Shown piece by piece: positions 42,114 to 52,701 of a stretch of DNA of 64,000 nt. Origin of the DNA: Oscillibacter sp. 1-3 (GTDB lineage Bacteria > Bacillota > Clostridia > Oscillospirales > Oscillospiraceae); the NCBI RefSeq assembly GCF_000403435.2, contig NZ_KE159710.1, forward strand, positions 434,001-498,000. The letters run 5' to 3'. Numbering within the stretch: position 1 is the first letter of the stretch; every line of letters starts with the position of its first letter. The translations under genes were made by a program, and so were the position numbers. The notes below the pieces were generated by a model, which was not told the origin of the DNA, searched no databases, and was given only the letters and a program-made list of their open reading frames with translations.

Positions 42114-42143
42114 AAAAAGGCGTACGCCTTTTGAACCTTATTT

Positions 42144-42171
42144 AGTTTAACAAAAATTTCATATTTGTCAA
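42144..42171 (-). promoter_or_regulatory. Promoter of the DUF3798 importer
   Basis: On the minus strand TTGACA (42171-42166) is followed after 16 bases by TAAACT (42149-42144) in an AT-rich setting. It would start transcription near 42137, ahead of the palindrome at 42092-42113. Confidence 0.6.
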
Positions 42172-42553
42172 CCTCATTTTCCATATTTTCCGCAAATAAT
42201 CCAACAATCTCCCCTCCCGCCCCCTCAAACGGGGTGTGAGCTGGAAAATCGAAAGCCTTCTTCCTCCCCCTTTGCGTTGATGGGCTACTTTCAAGTTCAG
42301 ACTTCGTCAAAATGACAAAATCCGGCGGTCACTCGACGCGGATCACTGCCAGACAAACCGGAGGCTGTCATCCTTCCAGTATCCTTCTTCCTGCAATAAT
42401 TATAAGCGGTAAATACATAAAAATCAGATTGAGCTGCTGCCACAATCCCTTAATTTCAATATATTCCATCTGCTGTTTCTCCAATCTGTGATTTGCCGTT
42501 CTGGCTATATCGCCGGCGCTTAAGGACCGCTTGAAAAATGGCAAAACGCCGTC
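42172..42553. other. Gene-free stretch between divergent operons
   Basis: About 380 bases without a supported gene or RNA. A short minus-strand frame (42044-42310) runs out of the importer leader and lacks a ribosome site, so I do not call it. No riboswitch structure is recognised. Confidence 0.4.
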
Positions 42554-42582
42554 TTGCCAAGAGACGGTTATCCGCGTATAAT
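42554..42582 (+). promoter_or_regulatory. Promoter of fapA
   Basis: TTGCCA (42554-42559) and TATAAT (42577-42582) are 17 bases apart. Transcription would begin near 42590 and run into fapA, the CheX-like gene and cheY. Confidence 0.7.
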
Positions 42583-42623
42583 AGAAAACGCATATCTTTT
42601 TAGGAAACGGCGGTGGTACAGAA

Positions 42624-44372
42624 ATGTCATTGAAGGAAAAGATTACAAATATTTTGTTCGGCTCAAAACCGGAGGCGGAACCGATCGACGAGGCAGGCAC
42701 GGAGCGGGAAGCCGCCGCGGCGGAAACTGCCGCGGAGCCTGCAATGGGCGGCATCATTGACCCGGCCCGTCTGGAGCTTCCCCCGGAGCATCCCCTCCTC
42801 CGCCTGTATGATCTGCGCCGAAGAAAATCCGGCTTTCTGCCGGCTCCCCGCCTCTCCCTGGACGAGGACGGCGTCCTCCCCCAGGAGATGGTCCAGCGGG
42901 AGCTGGGGCGTCTACGCTCGTCCATGACCAGCGTGTGCAGTGCGCGGCTAAAGCAGATCAAGGACAGCGAGAAGCAGAACCGGTCCGGCAAAAAGAAGCC
43001 GGAGCAGGAACAGGAGCCGGATGCTCCTCTGACCCTGGATGCGCTGCCCTATTTCTTCCTCTCTGCGGATAAGCTCTACGCCTGGGTCATCGTATTTCCC
43101 CCCGTTGGAACGGGCCAGGAACTGAACCGCGAGCTGCTTCTGCGGACCATGCTGAGCCAGGATATCTCCTACGGCGTAGACGAGCGGCTGGTAGACCGGC
43201 TTTCCCATGATGAGGAGCGGTATTTTCACCTGTTCCTCATCGCCAGGGGAAAACCCGCCTTTGACGGGGAGAACGGCAACATTGTGGACTACTTCCCCCG
43301 GGTTATTGACCGGGTGCTGGAGGTGGACGAATACGGCCAGGTAGACTATACCAATTTGAACCTGATCCGCAACGTAAAGCTGGGGCAGGAGATCTGCCGC
43401 CTGATCCAGCCCACGGAGGGCGACCCCGGGCGAACCGTGCTGGATCAGGAGATTCCCGCCAAAAGCGGCAAGTCCGTGCCGCTTCCCAAAGGACGGAACA
43501 CCGAGATCAGCGAGGACGGACTCACCCTCGTCGCCTCCATGGCGGGGCACGTGGAATTCACCGGCCGCAGTTTTCAGGTCAAGCCGGTGCTGGACATTGC
43601 GGGCAATGTGGACTTCGCCACAGGCGACATCAACTTTTTAGGCGACATCAATATAGAGGGCGACGTGCTCAGCGGCTTTACCATCCGCGCCATGGGAAAC
43701 ATCCATGTGGGCGGCGTTGTCGAGGCTGGCAGCACAGTGGAGGCCGGCGGCGACCTCGTCGTGGTCCGCGGCATTCTGGGCGACGGAACCACGGTGGTCC
43801 GGTCGCACCGCAGCGTTTTCTCCAAGTACATCGAAAACGCCACCATCTACGCCCGTGAGAACCTGCAGACCGACTGCATCATCAACGGCAGCATCTACTG
43901 CGACGGAGAGGTCCTGGTGCGCTCCGGCCGGGGATGTATCATGGGCGGCCGGATCTGGGCGGCCAAAATGGTGAACGTCCAAACCGTGGGCTCCCAGTCA
44001 GAGGTCAGGACCTCCATCGCCCTGGGCGGACTGCCCTGCACAAACTTCGAGCGGGAGATCATCCTAAAGGAGTTGAAGGAGCTGGAGATGGAACTGGAAA
44101 AGCTGGAGTGCCAGCTGGACAGCCCCACCAAATCCAGCATCCTCGCCAAGACCCGGATGAAGCTCTCGGTGGCCGAGCTCAAGCTCAAGCAGCTGGAGGA
44201 GGATCTGGCCAATATTAAACTGACGATGAAAGAGACGGAGAGCGGACGGCTGGAATGCTCCATTGCCTACCCTGGGACGGAGATCAGCTTCGGAGACGAA
44301 GTTCTCCGCCTGCGCCAGGAGGCCCGGCAGTGTGTCGTCAAGATGGTTTGCGGCGAGATCGTGGTCATGTAG
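42624..44372 (+). CDS. FapA family (DUF342) polymer-forming protein
   Basis: This 582-residue protein has an acidic, low-complexity N-terminus with a KKKPEQEQEPD-type linker near 120-135. A FapA central region (VKLGQEICRLIQPTEGDPGRTVLDQEIPAK) and a right-handed beta-helix follow (GNVDFATGDINFLGDINIEGDVLSGFTIRA repeats, about 335-470). The C-terminal coiled coil is at about 480-545 (EREIILKELKELEMELEKLEC). FapA of Vibrio influences cell shape and flagellar regulation; Firmicutes homologues are less studied. The following genes encode CheX-like and CheY-like proteins, so it probably belongs to a signalling or motility-linked module, although no flagellar genes are seen here. Confidence 0.85.
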   Translation: MSLKEKITNILFGSKPEAEPIDEAGTEREAAAAETAAEPAMGGIIDPARLELPPEHPLLRLYDLRRRKSGFLPAPRLSLDEDGVLPQEMVQRELGRLRSSMTSVCSARLKQIKDSEKQNRSGKKKPEQEQEPDAPLTLDALPYFFLSADKLYAWVIVFPPVGTGQELNRELLLRTMLSQDISYGVDERLVDRLSHDEERYFHLFLIARGKPAFDGENGNIVDYFPRVIDRVLEVDEYGQVDYTNLNLIRNVKLGQEICRLIQPTEGDPGRTVLDQEIPAKSGKSVPLPKGRNTEISEDGLTLVASMAGHVEFTGRSFQVKPVLDIAGNVDFATGDINFLGDINIEGDVLSGFTIRAMGNIHVGGVVEAGSTVEAGGDLVVVRGILGDGTTVVRSHRSVFSKYIENATIYARENLQTDCIINGSIYCDGEVLVRSGRGCIMGGRIWAAKMVNVQTVGSQSEVRTSIALGGLPCTNFEREIILKELKELEMELEKLECQLDSPTKSSILAKTRMKLSVAELKLKQLEEDLANIKLTMKETESGRLECSIAYPGTEISFGDEVLRLRQEARQCVVKMVCGEIVVM

Positions 44373-44410
44373 CCGAAACACCACACAGACCGGAAAAGTG
44401 GAGGCGCCAT

Positions 44411-44839
44411 ATGAACGCCTTAGTGCCGCAGAAAGACCTGACGGAGATCCTCGACCGGATCATCCGGGAGATTACTCTCCTGGCGGCGGGTGTTCGGCTT
44501 TTCCCGGACACCGCGGAGCCGGAGAGCGAGAGCTATACGGTCTATATGGTTTTAGAAAAAGGGTTTCATGCGCCCCTTTCCCTGCGTACGGAGAACCCCC
44601 TGCTTATCCGCATGGCGCAATACATGATTCAGGCGGAGGACATCACGGGACAGGACCTGGAGGAAGTGGCTAAGGAGTACATCAACGTACTGTGCGGGCA
44701 TGTCGCCTCCCGGCTGTTTCAGCTGACCAAAATCCCGGCCCGGTTCAACGTTCCGGCCTTTCAATTGGAGCGCTATGCGCCGGAGGGACACCGGGACCAT
44801 ATTGTCCTCAATTACTCAAAAACGAGCACGCGCAGCTGA
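44411..44839 (+). CDS. CheX-like phosphatase protein, C-terminus possibly frameshifted
   Basis: From the ATG at 44411 (GTGGAGG ahead) 142 residues are encoded. The central helix TGQDLEEVAKEYINVLCGHVASRLF matches the CheX/CheC-type active helix, which has conserved Glu and Asn. An N-terminal TEILDRIIREITLLAAG helix and LSLRTENPLLIRM strand agree. The frame ends SKTSTRS. One extra A in the run at 44818-44822 would instead give SKNEHAQLIHHVPLENTPDSRT to 44883, a more natural ending. So either a one-base deletion, a sequencing error or slippage occurred. CheX dephosphorylates CheY, and a CheY-like gene follows 26-70 bases on. Confidence 0.7.
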   Translation: MNALVPQKDLTEILDRIIREITLLAAGVRLFPDTAEPESESYTVYMVLEKGFHAPLSLRTENPLLIRMAQYMIQAEDITGQDLEEVAKEYINVLCGHVASRLFQLTKIPARFNVPAFQLERYAPEGHRDHIVLNYSKTSTRS

Positions 44840-44908
44840 TCCACCACGTTCCCCTGGAGAACACGCCGGACAGCCGCACCTAAATTGACAGAAAAAGGAA
44901 GTGCAGTT

Positions 44909-45271
44909 ATGAAAAAGAAAGTCTTGGTAGTAGATGATTCCCGAATGATGGAGCTGCAGATCTGCAAGCTTTTGGAGGGATCTGCCTTTGAGATGGCGGC
45001 GTACTGCGAAAACGGCGAGGACGCTATCGCCCGCTATGAGGAGATTCAGCCTGACATCGTCACCATGGACATCATCATGCCCGGCATTGACGGTTTGGAG
45101 ACCGCGAAGATCATCCTGGAAGAACACCCTGACGCGCGGATCGTCATAATCTCCTCCCTGGCGTATGACGACACCATCAATGAGGCCCACGACATCGGGG
45201 CCAAGACGTTTCTCTATAAACCCCTCACCAAAGAAAACCTGATCCAGGCCCTGACCGAGGCCATGGCGTAA
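44909..45271 (+). CDS. CheY-like response regulator
   Basis: This single-domain 120-residue receiver begins KKKVLVVDDSRMMELQI, with the acidic pair Asp9-Asp10. The phospho-acceptor Asp lies in PDIVTMDIIMPGIDG (about residue 54), the Thr/Ser switch in RIVIISSLAYDD (Ser about 82-83), and the Lys in FLYKPLTKENL (about 104). There is no output domain. AAAGGAAG precedes the ATG; a longer upstream frame lacks such a site. It follows the CheX-like gene, its probable phosphatase, and ends in a strong hairpin. The cognate kinase is not in the window. Confidence 0.9.
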   Translation: MKKKVLVVDDSRMMELQICKLLEGSAFEMAAYCENGEDAIARYEEIQPDIVTMDIIMPGIDGLETAKIILEEHPDARIVIISSLAYDDTINEAHDIGAKTFLYKPLTKENLIQALTEAMA

Positions 45272-45322
45272 CGCGCCTTGAACGGATCTCCGCCTTCGCA
45301 TCCCCGCAGCCTTCCAGCGCCT

Positions 45323-45361
45323 GAGGAGCGGCCGTCATGCTTTGCATGACGGCCGCTCCTC
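45323..45361 (+). terminator. Terminator after cheY
   Basis: An 18-bp perfect stem (45323-45340 with 45344-45361) around TTT, followed by CTTTGC. It could also stop the converging DppA transcript. Confidence 0.75.
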
Positions 45362-45397
45362 CTTTGCTGCTCAGAATCCCCTGACGGAGATCCTCTG

Positions 45398-46201
45398 TCA
45401 GCCCATCATCAACTCACAGGCGATCTTCAGCTCTTTGACCGTCTTCGCCGTGTAGCGCACCACATCATCACCGATCAGCTCCACGCCGGGCAGCTGCCGG
45501 GCGGAGCGCACCGCCTGATGGGTGGGCAGGCACAGATCCAGCGCCATCGTCTCCGGCACCTGGGGAACCGGCGGCGCACCGGCTGCCAGCTGTCTGGCCA
45601 CCGCCTCCTCAATGGCCTTCTCCGCCGTCTTGGGGTGAATATTCCAGGTGGAATTTCCCTTACAGCGCTTCACCGCCACTGTGGTTAGGCCGGGGATCTC
45701 CTCCTCCGCCAGACGGCACATGGCCTCGTCGCCGCTGAGGAACAGGGACGGAACGCCCAGGGACGCCGCGTACAGGGAGTTCATGGTAAACTCGGAGGCC
45801 AGCTTTCCATTGATCTTCGCCCACCGGATTTGCTGATACTCGCTGGTGTGGGCCAGCGGACTGCCGTCGCTGCCTGCAGGGGCATGGTAGCCGATGTAGA
45901 TCACGCCGCTGAACGTGCCGTCCAGCCCCGCCATCATGGAGCCGGGGTGGCAGGCCCAGCCCCGCATCAGCTCAGCGCCCTCGGGCAGGTCCATATGCCG
46001 GATATTGCAGGCGCCGCCGTGCCCGTCCCGGACCACCGGCAGCGCGCCCGCCGCCAGCACCGCCCGGCAGGCCGCTGCCGTCTCCCGGGTCATCTGTTCG
46101 CAGGCCGCGTCGTAGCCTGCCTGACCCGCCTCGGTCTCCGACCAGAAGGTGACGTCGGTGATCCCCTCAATGTCAACGCTGATAAAATACCGTTTTTCCA
46201 T
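45398..46201 (-). CDS. dppA: D-aminopeptidase of the M55 family (DppA-like)
   Basis: This 267-residue protein starts KRYFISVDIEGITDV with the metal residues Asp10 and Glu12. VVRDGHGGACNI, GVIYIGYHAPAG and AHTSEY supply the remaining His and active-site residues of DppA, a zinc D-stereospecific aminopeptidase. FLSGDEAMC and the C-terminal LPTHQAVRSARQLPGVE are further family marks. B. subtilis DppA cuts D-Ala-D-Ala and similar substrates. It is the last gene of the leftward permease-P1 peptidase-DppA unit, 12 bases after the P1 stop, and fits a pathway that breaks down D-residue peptides. Confidence 0.9.
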   Translation of the reverse strand: MEKRYFISVDIEGITDVTFWSETEAGQAGYDAACEQMTRETAAACRAVLAAGALPVVRDGHGGACNIRHMDLPEGAELMRGWACHPGSMMAGLDGTFSGVIYIGYHAPAGSDGSPLAHTSEYQQIRWAKINGKLASEFTMNSLYAASLGVPSLFLSGDEAMCRLAEEEIPGLTTVAVKRCKGNSTWNIHPKTAEKAIEEAVARQLAAGAPPVPQVPETMALDLCLPTHQAVRSARQLPGVELIGDDVVRYTAKTVKELKIACELMMG

Positions 46202-46213
46202 TTCAGCCTCCCG

Positions 46214-47260
46214 TCAGTCCTTTTCGTATTTTTCCAAAAATTCCAGCAGGCCCATATACTTGTTCCCGCGGACGCCTACAGTGGTTTTTGCATGGTAGAG
46301 GGAGCTGATAATGGCCTCCTCCACCGCCTCCACTGTGGACTCAAACACCCAGTCGATGTTCTCGTCGTAGAACATCTTCATGTCCCAGACGTTCGTGCCG
46401 CTGTAATGGGGCTGGTTGTTGGCGGTGGTGAAGGCGACGGCGATGTCGCCGCTGCCGTTGCCGCAGTAGGAGCCCACCCGCCCCAGGGCGATCGCGGCCC
46501 GCTTGGCAAGCCGCTTGAGCTGCCGCTCGTTCAGCGGCGCGTCAGTGCCGATGATGATGATGACGGAGCCGCTGTCGCGGAACTCCCGGCCGCACTCCTC
46601 GTTGCACTTCCGGGTGTCGATGTGGCGGCCGCCGATCACCAGATTCCCGGCCGCGCCGAAGTTTGTCATGACCAGGGCGCCGGTGGTATAGAGCTTTCCG
46701 TCTGCCTCCAGCTGTCTGGAGGAGGAGCCGATGCCGCCCTTCAGGCCCAGGCACACCATGCCGGTGCCGCCGCCCACGGCCCCCTCCTCGAAGTCCTCCG
46801 CCGCGCGCTCTACGGCCTGGAGCACATGCTCCTCCGTGACATGGAGGCCCCGGATGTCGTTGAGCCGCCCGTCGTTGCACTCGGTAACCAGGCAGTTTAC
46901 CGTGCCGGTCTTCACGCCGATGTCCGGATTTTGGGCCAGCATATACTTCACCATGGCGGTGAGGGCAGTGCCGGTGCTGAGGGTGTTGGTCAGGATGATG
47001 GGCGATTCGATGGTGCCCAGCTCCTCGATCTGCACCAGGCCGGCGCTCTTGCCGAAGCCGTTGATGATGGCCGTACCGGCCATGACCTTCTCCTGAAAGA
47101 GGTTTCTCTCATGGGGGAGGACCGCCGTAACGCCGGTGTTGACTTCCCCGTGCTGGATGGTAACCTGTCCGACCTTCACGCCGGGCACGTCGGTAATCAG
47201 ATTCCGGGGCCCGCGCTTCCACCTGGAGTGGAGCTCCAGGCTGCCCTCAGGAATTCCCAT
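46214..47260 (-). CDS. P1-family N-terminal nucleophile peptidase (DmpA/BapA-like)
   Basis: This 348-residue protein matches P1 peptidases: NLITDVPGVKVGQVTI near the start, TNTLSTGTALTAMVKY, GTVNCLVTECNDGRLNDI, GGGTGMVCLGLKGGIGSSSR, and the self-cleavage segment RDSGSVIIIIGTDAPLNERQLKRLAKRA. The Ser after DSG would be the N-terminal nucleophile after processing. DmpA-type enzymes release D- or L-amino acids, and BapA-type enzymes release beta-amino acids; specificity cannot be decided here. AAGGAGGAC precedes the ATG. The gene sits between a permease and a D-aminopeptidase, suggesting uptake followed by hydrolysis of unusual peptides. Confidence 0.9.
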   Translation of the reverse strand: MGIPEGSLELHSRWKRGPRNLITDVPGVKVGQVTIQHGEVNTGVTAVLPHERNLFQEKVMAGTAIINGFGKSAGLVQIEELGTIESPIILTNTLSTGTALTAMVKYMLAQNPDIGVKTGTVNCLVTECNDGRLNDIRGLHVTEEHVLQAVERAAEDFEEGAVGGGTGMVCLGLKGGIGSSSRQLEADGKLYTTGALVMTNFGAAGNLVIGGRHIDTRKCNEECGREFRDSGSVIIIIGTDAPLNERQLKRLAKRAAIALGRVGSYCGNGSGDIAVAFTTANNQPHYSGTNVWDMKMFYDENIDWVFESTVEAVEEAIISSLYHAKTTVGVRGNKYMGLLEFLEKYEKD

Positions 47261-47366
47261 AGTCTGTCCTCCTTGTTTTTCAGCGAAATTCGTATTGGCT
47301 GGAAATACCCAGCGGCAGGATCACCGCCGGGCAGATCCGTCTGATGTGATTTAATGCCGTTCCAGA

Positions 47367-48755
47367 TTACTGCTGCGCCTTCTCCTTTTTCATCTTCGCG
47401 TCAAAGATAAAGTAGACCACTGCGCCCAGGGCGGGAACCACCAGACCAATGATGGAGGTGACGGGGTCCTCGATGAAGGTGTTAATCATGAGGCCCGCGA
47501 ACAGAACCACGCTGATGACAACCGTGACGGGATAGCCCCACGCCTTATAAGGCCGCTCCAGGTTGGGGAACTTCTTGCGGTAGATGATGACCGCAATCAC
47601 AACCAGGGTGTTGAACACCATGCCGGAGAACACCACCAGGGAGGTAAGCTGGTCCAGATTCCGCAGGAGAACCAGCACGATGCAGATGACGGCCTGCCAG
47701 ATCAGGGCATTGGTGGGAACCTGGTACTTTTTGGAAAGCTTCGCCTGGCTCTTGAAGAAATGCCCCTCCACGGCCATCGCGTAGTAGTAACGGGCAAAGG
47801 CGATAATCATGCCGTTGGCGGAGCCCAGCATGGCAATCAGCATGGCCGCCAGAACCAATCCGCCGCCCAGTCCGCCAAAGATGCGGTTGGCCACCTCGGT
47901 ACCCAGGTACAGGTTGCCCTCGCCGATCATAGAAACAATCTCCGCATGGGGAATGACGCGGTAAATGGCGAAGTTGAACAGGACGTAGAGGAGGGTGCAG
48001 GAGCCGATGCCGATAATCAGCGCGCCAGGGAGGTTCTTGCCGGGATTCTTGATCTCCTCGGCGACCGCGTTGGCGTTGGTCCAACCCTCATAGGCCCACA
48101 GGGTGGCGACTGTCGCAAAGGCAATCATGCCGATGATGCCGCCGATGCCGCCGTCGTAGCCGGCCGGAATCAGGCTCAGATCAGGGGTCTGACGGCCCAT
48201 AATCAGCGCGCCGATGACAATGATGGCAATGGGGACCAGCTTGGCCACCAGAGACACATTCTGCAAAAGCGCCCCCAGCTTGATGCCAAAGCAGTTATAG
48301 GCCGTCAAGGCGATAATCAGGACAATGGCAATAATTTTGATGGTCATCTCAGAGAACCCGAAATACCCCTGCAGCGCAGTGGGCAGGGCGATGGCCACTG
48401 CGGAGATGGAGCCCGCGCCGCTGAGCAGCCAGCTGGTAAAGCCGAACATATAGCCCACCACCGGATGATACGCCTTGTCAAGATACACCACCATGCCGCC
48501 CGCCGCCGGGTCGCAGGCCCCCAGCTCGGCAAAGCACAGACCGCCCAGGATGGACACCACGCCGCCAACGATCCAGCACAGCAGGGCCAGACCCATGCTC
48601 ATGTGGGTGCGCTCCAGAACGTAGGAGCCCAGATAGAAAATACCCGAGCCCACGACGATTCCGGCAATGATGCCAATGCCGCCAAAGAGGCCCATTTCAC
48701 GTTTCAGGCCAACCTGCTGTTCATTTTTCTTTTCCATAGTTTTCTCCTCTCTCAA
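47367..48755 (-). CDS. APC-family amino acid permease
   Basis: This 462-residue protein has 12 predicted helices and the APC start GLKREMGLFGGIGIIAGIVVGSGIF, with the conserved glycine-rich helix 1, ELGACDPAAGGMVVYLDKAYHP in the helix 2-3 region, and helix 6 WAYEGWTNANAVAEEIKNPGKNLPGAL. This is the pattern of L-type/serine-threonine exchanger-like APC carriers. AGAGGAG precedes the ATG. A sigma-54 promoter lies about 40 bases upstream, and peptide-degrading genes follow after 107 bases, so it probably imports or exchanges amino acids or short peptides handled by them. Confidence 0.9.
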   Translation of the reverse strand: MREEKTMEKKNEQQVGLKREMGLFGGIGIIAGIVVGSGIFYLGSYVLERTHMSMGLALLCWIVGGVVSILGGLCFAELGACDPAAGGMVVYLDKAYHPVVGYMFGFTSWLLSGAGSISAVAIALPTALQGYFGFSEMTIKIIAIVLIIALTAYNCFGIKLGALLQNVSLVAKLVPIAIIVIGALIMGRQTPDLSLIPAGYDGGIGGIIGMIAFATVATLWAYEGWTNANAVAEEIKNPGKNLPGALIIGIGSCTLLYVLFNFAIYRVIPHAEIVSMIGEGNLYLGTEVANRIFGGLGGGLVLAAMLIAMLGSANGMIIAFARYYYAMAVEGHFFKSQAKLSKKYQVPTNALIWQAVICIVLVLLRNLDQLTSLVVFSGMVFNTLVVIAVIIYRKKFPNLERPYKAWGYPVTVVISVVLFAGLMINTFIEDPVTSIIGLVVPALGAVVYFIFDAKMKKEKAQQ

Positions 48756-48793
48756 ATCTGTCTTCGGTTGGATTCCTCCTGCGGCTTTTTAAT

Positions 48794-48809
48794 TGCAAAA
48801 AACATGCCA
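48794..48809 (-). promoter_or_regulatory. Sigma-54 promoter of the permease operon
   Basis: On the minus strand TGGCAT, five bases, then TTGCA, with GG at -24 and GC at -12 correctly spaced. It differs from the consensus in one position (T for C). It lies about 80 bases from the repeats at 48891-48920, where a sigma-54 activator would bind. Confidence 0.8.
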
Positions 48810-48890
48810 ATTTTGCAAAGCCGTTGAAACCCTGTTTTTCTCCGTTGTTTCCCTCTAGTTGCCGTTTTATCTGGGGGTTATTCACCAAAT

Positions 48891-48920
48891 AATCTTATTT
48901 AATCTTGTTTTTATCCTATT
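48891..48920. promoter_or_regulatory. Activator site, three phased repeats (left)
   Basis: AATCTTATTT (48891), AATCTTGTTT (48901) and TATCCTATTA (48912) are direct repeats spaced 10 and 11 bases, one helical turn. A similar triple occurs in reverse at 50956-50986. Both lie at enhancer distance from a sigma-54 promoter. The repeats overlap the activator's own promoter, suggesting autoregulation. Confidence 0.65.
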
Positions 48921-48933
48921 ATTATGCTACACT
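48905..48933 (+). promoter_or_regulatory. Housekeeping promoter of the activator gene
   Basis: TTGTTT (48905-48910) and TACACT (48928-48933) are 17 bases apart. The first element lies inside the phased repeats, so the bound activator could repress its own gene. Confidence 0.5.
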
Positions 48934-48976
48934 GTTCAGGAACCAGCAACGCTTTTCCTATATGAGGTGAACAGAC

Positions 48977-50935
<1,959 letters not shown>

Positions 50936-50955
50936 CATGCCGCGAAATCAAGCAA

Positions 50956-50986
50956 AATAGGTTATTAAATAGGATAAAATAAGATT
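50956..50986. promoter_or_regulatory. Activator site, three phased repeats (right)
   Basis: On the minus strand AATCTTATT (50986-50978), TATCCTATT (50976-50968) and TAACCTATT (50964-50956) repeat with 10- and 12-base periods, as at 48891-48920. The cluster ends about 60 bases before the sigma-54 promoter at 51047. Confidence 0.65.
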
Positions 50987-51046
50987 ATCTGCCCGGTATC
51001 CGCCCGGAAATTCCCGGAGAATACAGGGCGGGCCGCCCTCCGCCTT

Positions 51047-51062
51047 TGGCACAATTCTTGCA
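51047..51062 (+). promoter_or_regulatory. Sigma-54 promoter of the D-aminoacylase operon
   Basis: TGGCAC (51047-51052), five bases, TTGCA (51058-51062): a full match to the -24/-12 consensus. Transcription should start near 51073, leaving a 48-base leader with GGGAGGA before the ATG at 51121. Confidence 0.9.
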
Positions 51063-51120
51063 TTATTGTATTGGATAACGCAGATAACACCGCGATAACG
51101 AGACGGGAGGAAAACATATT

Positions 51121-52701
51121 ATGTACGACCTGGTGATCCAAAATATCCGGGTGATCGACGGCTCCTCCGCCCCCTGGTTCCGGGGCTGGGTGGGCGTGAA
51201 GGACGGCGTCATCGCCGCCGTGGGGACCGGCAGGGCTCCCCGGGACGCCCGGGAGACGGTGGACGGAGAGGACCGGTATCTAACCCCCGGCTTCATCGAC
51301 ATCCACTCCCACAGCGACGTCAGCCTGCCGGCCTGCCCCACGGCGGAGAGCCGGATTCTCCAGGGCATCACCACGGAGATCGGCGGGGACTGCGGCATCT
51401 CTGCCGCCCCGGTGAGCCGGGACCCGGAGCGGAAAAAGCAGCTGCGGGACTATGTGGGAGACCTGGAGTACAGCTGGGAGAGCGTCGGGGATTATCTGGA
51501 TCTGCTGGAAGCCAGCGGGACCAGTGCCAACTTCGGCACCGCCGTGGGCCACGGCACCATCCGCGTGGCGGCCATGGGCTTTGACGCCCGCAAAGCGGAG
51601 CCGGCGGAGATGGAGGCCATGAAGGCCATGCTCCGGCAGTCGCTAAAGGAGGGCGCCTTCTGCCTCTCCAGCGGACTGATCTACCCCCCGGGGTGCTACG
51701 CCGGCACAGACGAGCTGGTGGAACTGTGCCGGGAGCTGACGCCCTACGGCGCGTTTTACGAGACCCATATGCGGGACGAGGGCGAGAGCGTAGTGGAGGC
51801 CGTGAAGGAGGCCCTGGAAATCTGTGAGCGCTCCGGTGCGCCGCTGCAGATCGCGCACCACAAGGTCGTGCGCAAGAGCGTCTGGCAGGTCCATTGCAAA
51901 ACCACCATCGCCCTGATCGACCAGGCCCGGCGCCGGGGACTGGACGTGAAGGTGGACCAGTATCCATACAGCGCCTCCGCCACCTCTCTGGACAGCAATG
52001 CCCCCCTCTGGGCCTTTGAGGGCGGCGTGGAGCGTCTGCTCTCCCGTCTCCAGGACCCGGAGACCCGGGCCCGTATCAACGCCGAGGCCAACGCCAGCCA
52101 CGAAGGCCGCTGGGGGGACATCTTCATCCCCTATGTGGCCACAGAGAAAAACCGGTGGACCGTGGGCAAGTCCATCCAGGAGATCGCCGAAATCCGGGGC
52201 GTGGACCCCGCCGACGCCTGCTTTGACCTCATTGTAGAGGAGCGGTGCCGGGTGGGCGAGGTCAACTACGGGATGTGCGAGGAGGACATCGAGTACATCA
52301 TGTCTCAGCCCTACACCATGATCGGCTCCGACGGCGAGGCCGCCTCCCTGGACCACAGCGGCCAGCCCCACCCCAGGTGGTACGGCACCTTCCCCCGTGT
52401 GATCGCAAAGTACTGCCGGGAGCGGAAGCTGTTCCCCCTGGAGACCGCCATTTTCAAGATGACGGGCCTGCCCGCCTGCCGCCTGGGCCTTCAAAACAGG
52501 GGCCTGATCCGGGAGGGGATGCAGGCGGATCTGGTGCTCTTCGACTTTGATGAGATCCAGGATACCCCTACCTATGAAAATCCCAAGCAGCCCTGCAGGG
52601 GCATCCGCCGCGTCTACGTCAACGGTGCGCTGACAGCCCTGGACGGTGTCCACACCGGAGCCAGAAACGGCCATATACTGAGGAAAGGAAGGAACGCATG
52701 A
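51121..52701 (+). CDS. N-acyl-D-amino-acid deacylase (D-aminoacylase)
   Basis: This 526-residue amidohydrolase has an N-terminal beta part (VIQNIRVIDGSSAPWF), GFIDIHSHSDVSL (metal HxH), the EIGGDCGISAAPV segment, YETHMRDEGESVVEAV, IAHHKVVRKSVWQ (metal His pair), VDQYPYSASATSL and MIGSDGEA (catalytic Asp). This is the full pattern of D-aminoacylase and related N-acyl-D-Glu/Asp deacylases; one metal-ligand Cys is expected in the GGDC segment. It frees D-amino acids from N-acylated forms in the cytoplasm. First gene of a sigma-54-driven pair. Confidence 0.9.
   Translation: MYDLVIQNIRVIDGSSAPWFRGWVGVKDGVIAAVGTGRAPRDARETVDGEDRYLTPGFIDIHSHSDVSLPACPTAESRILQGITTEIGGDCGISAAPVSRDPERKKQLRDYVGDLEYSWESVGDYLDLLEASGTSANFGTAVGHGTIRVAAMGFDARKAEPAEMEAMKAMLRQSLKEGAFCLSSGLIYPPGCYAGTDELVELCRELTPYGAFYETHMRDEGESVVEAVKEALEICERSGAPLQIAHHKVVRKSVWQVHCKTTIALIDQARRRGLDVKVDQYPYSASATSLDSNAPLWAFEGGVERLLSRLQDPETRARINAEANASHEGRWGDIFIPYVATEKNRWTVGKSIQEIAEIRGVDPADACFDLIVEERCRVGEVNYGMCEEDIEYIMSQPYTMIGSDGEAASLDHSGQPHPRWYGTFPRVIAKYCRERKLFPLETAIFKMTGLPACRLGLQNRGLIREGMQADLVLFDFDEIQDTPTYENPKQPCRGIRRVYVNGALTALDGVHTGARNGHILRKGRNA

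Noticed and set aside
40752-42134. Plus-strand open frame of 460 codons
   Set aside because: Antisense to the DUF3798 lipoprotein gene, which has a clear signal peptide, lipobox and ribosome site.
42172-42553. Riboswitch before the importer or fapA
   Set aside because: No known aptamer consensus recognised; only a promoter and a palindrome could be supported.
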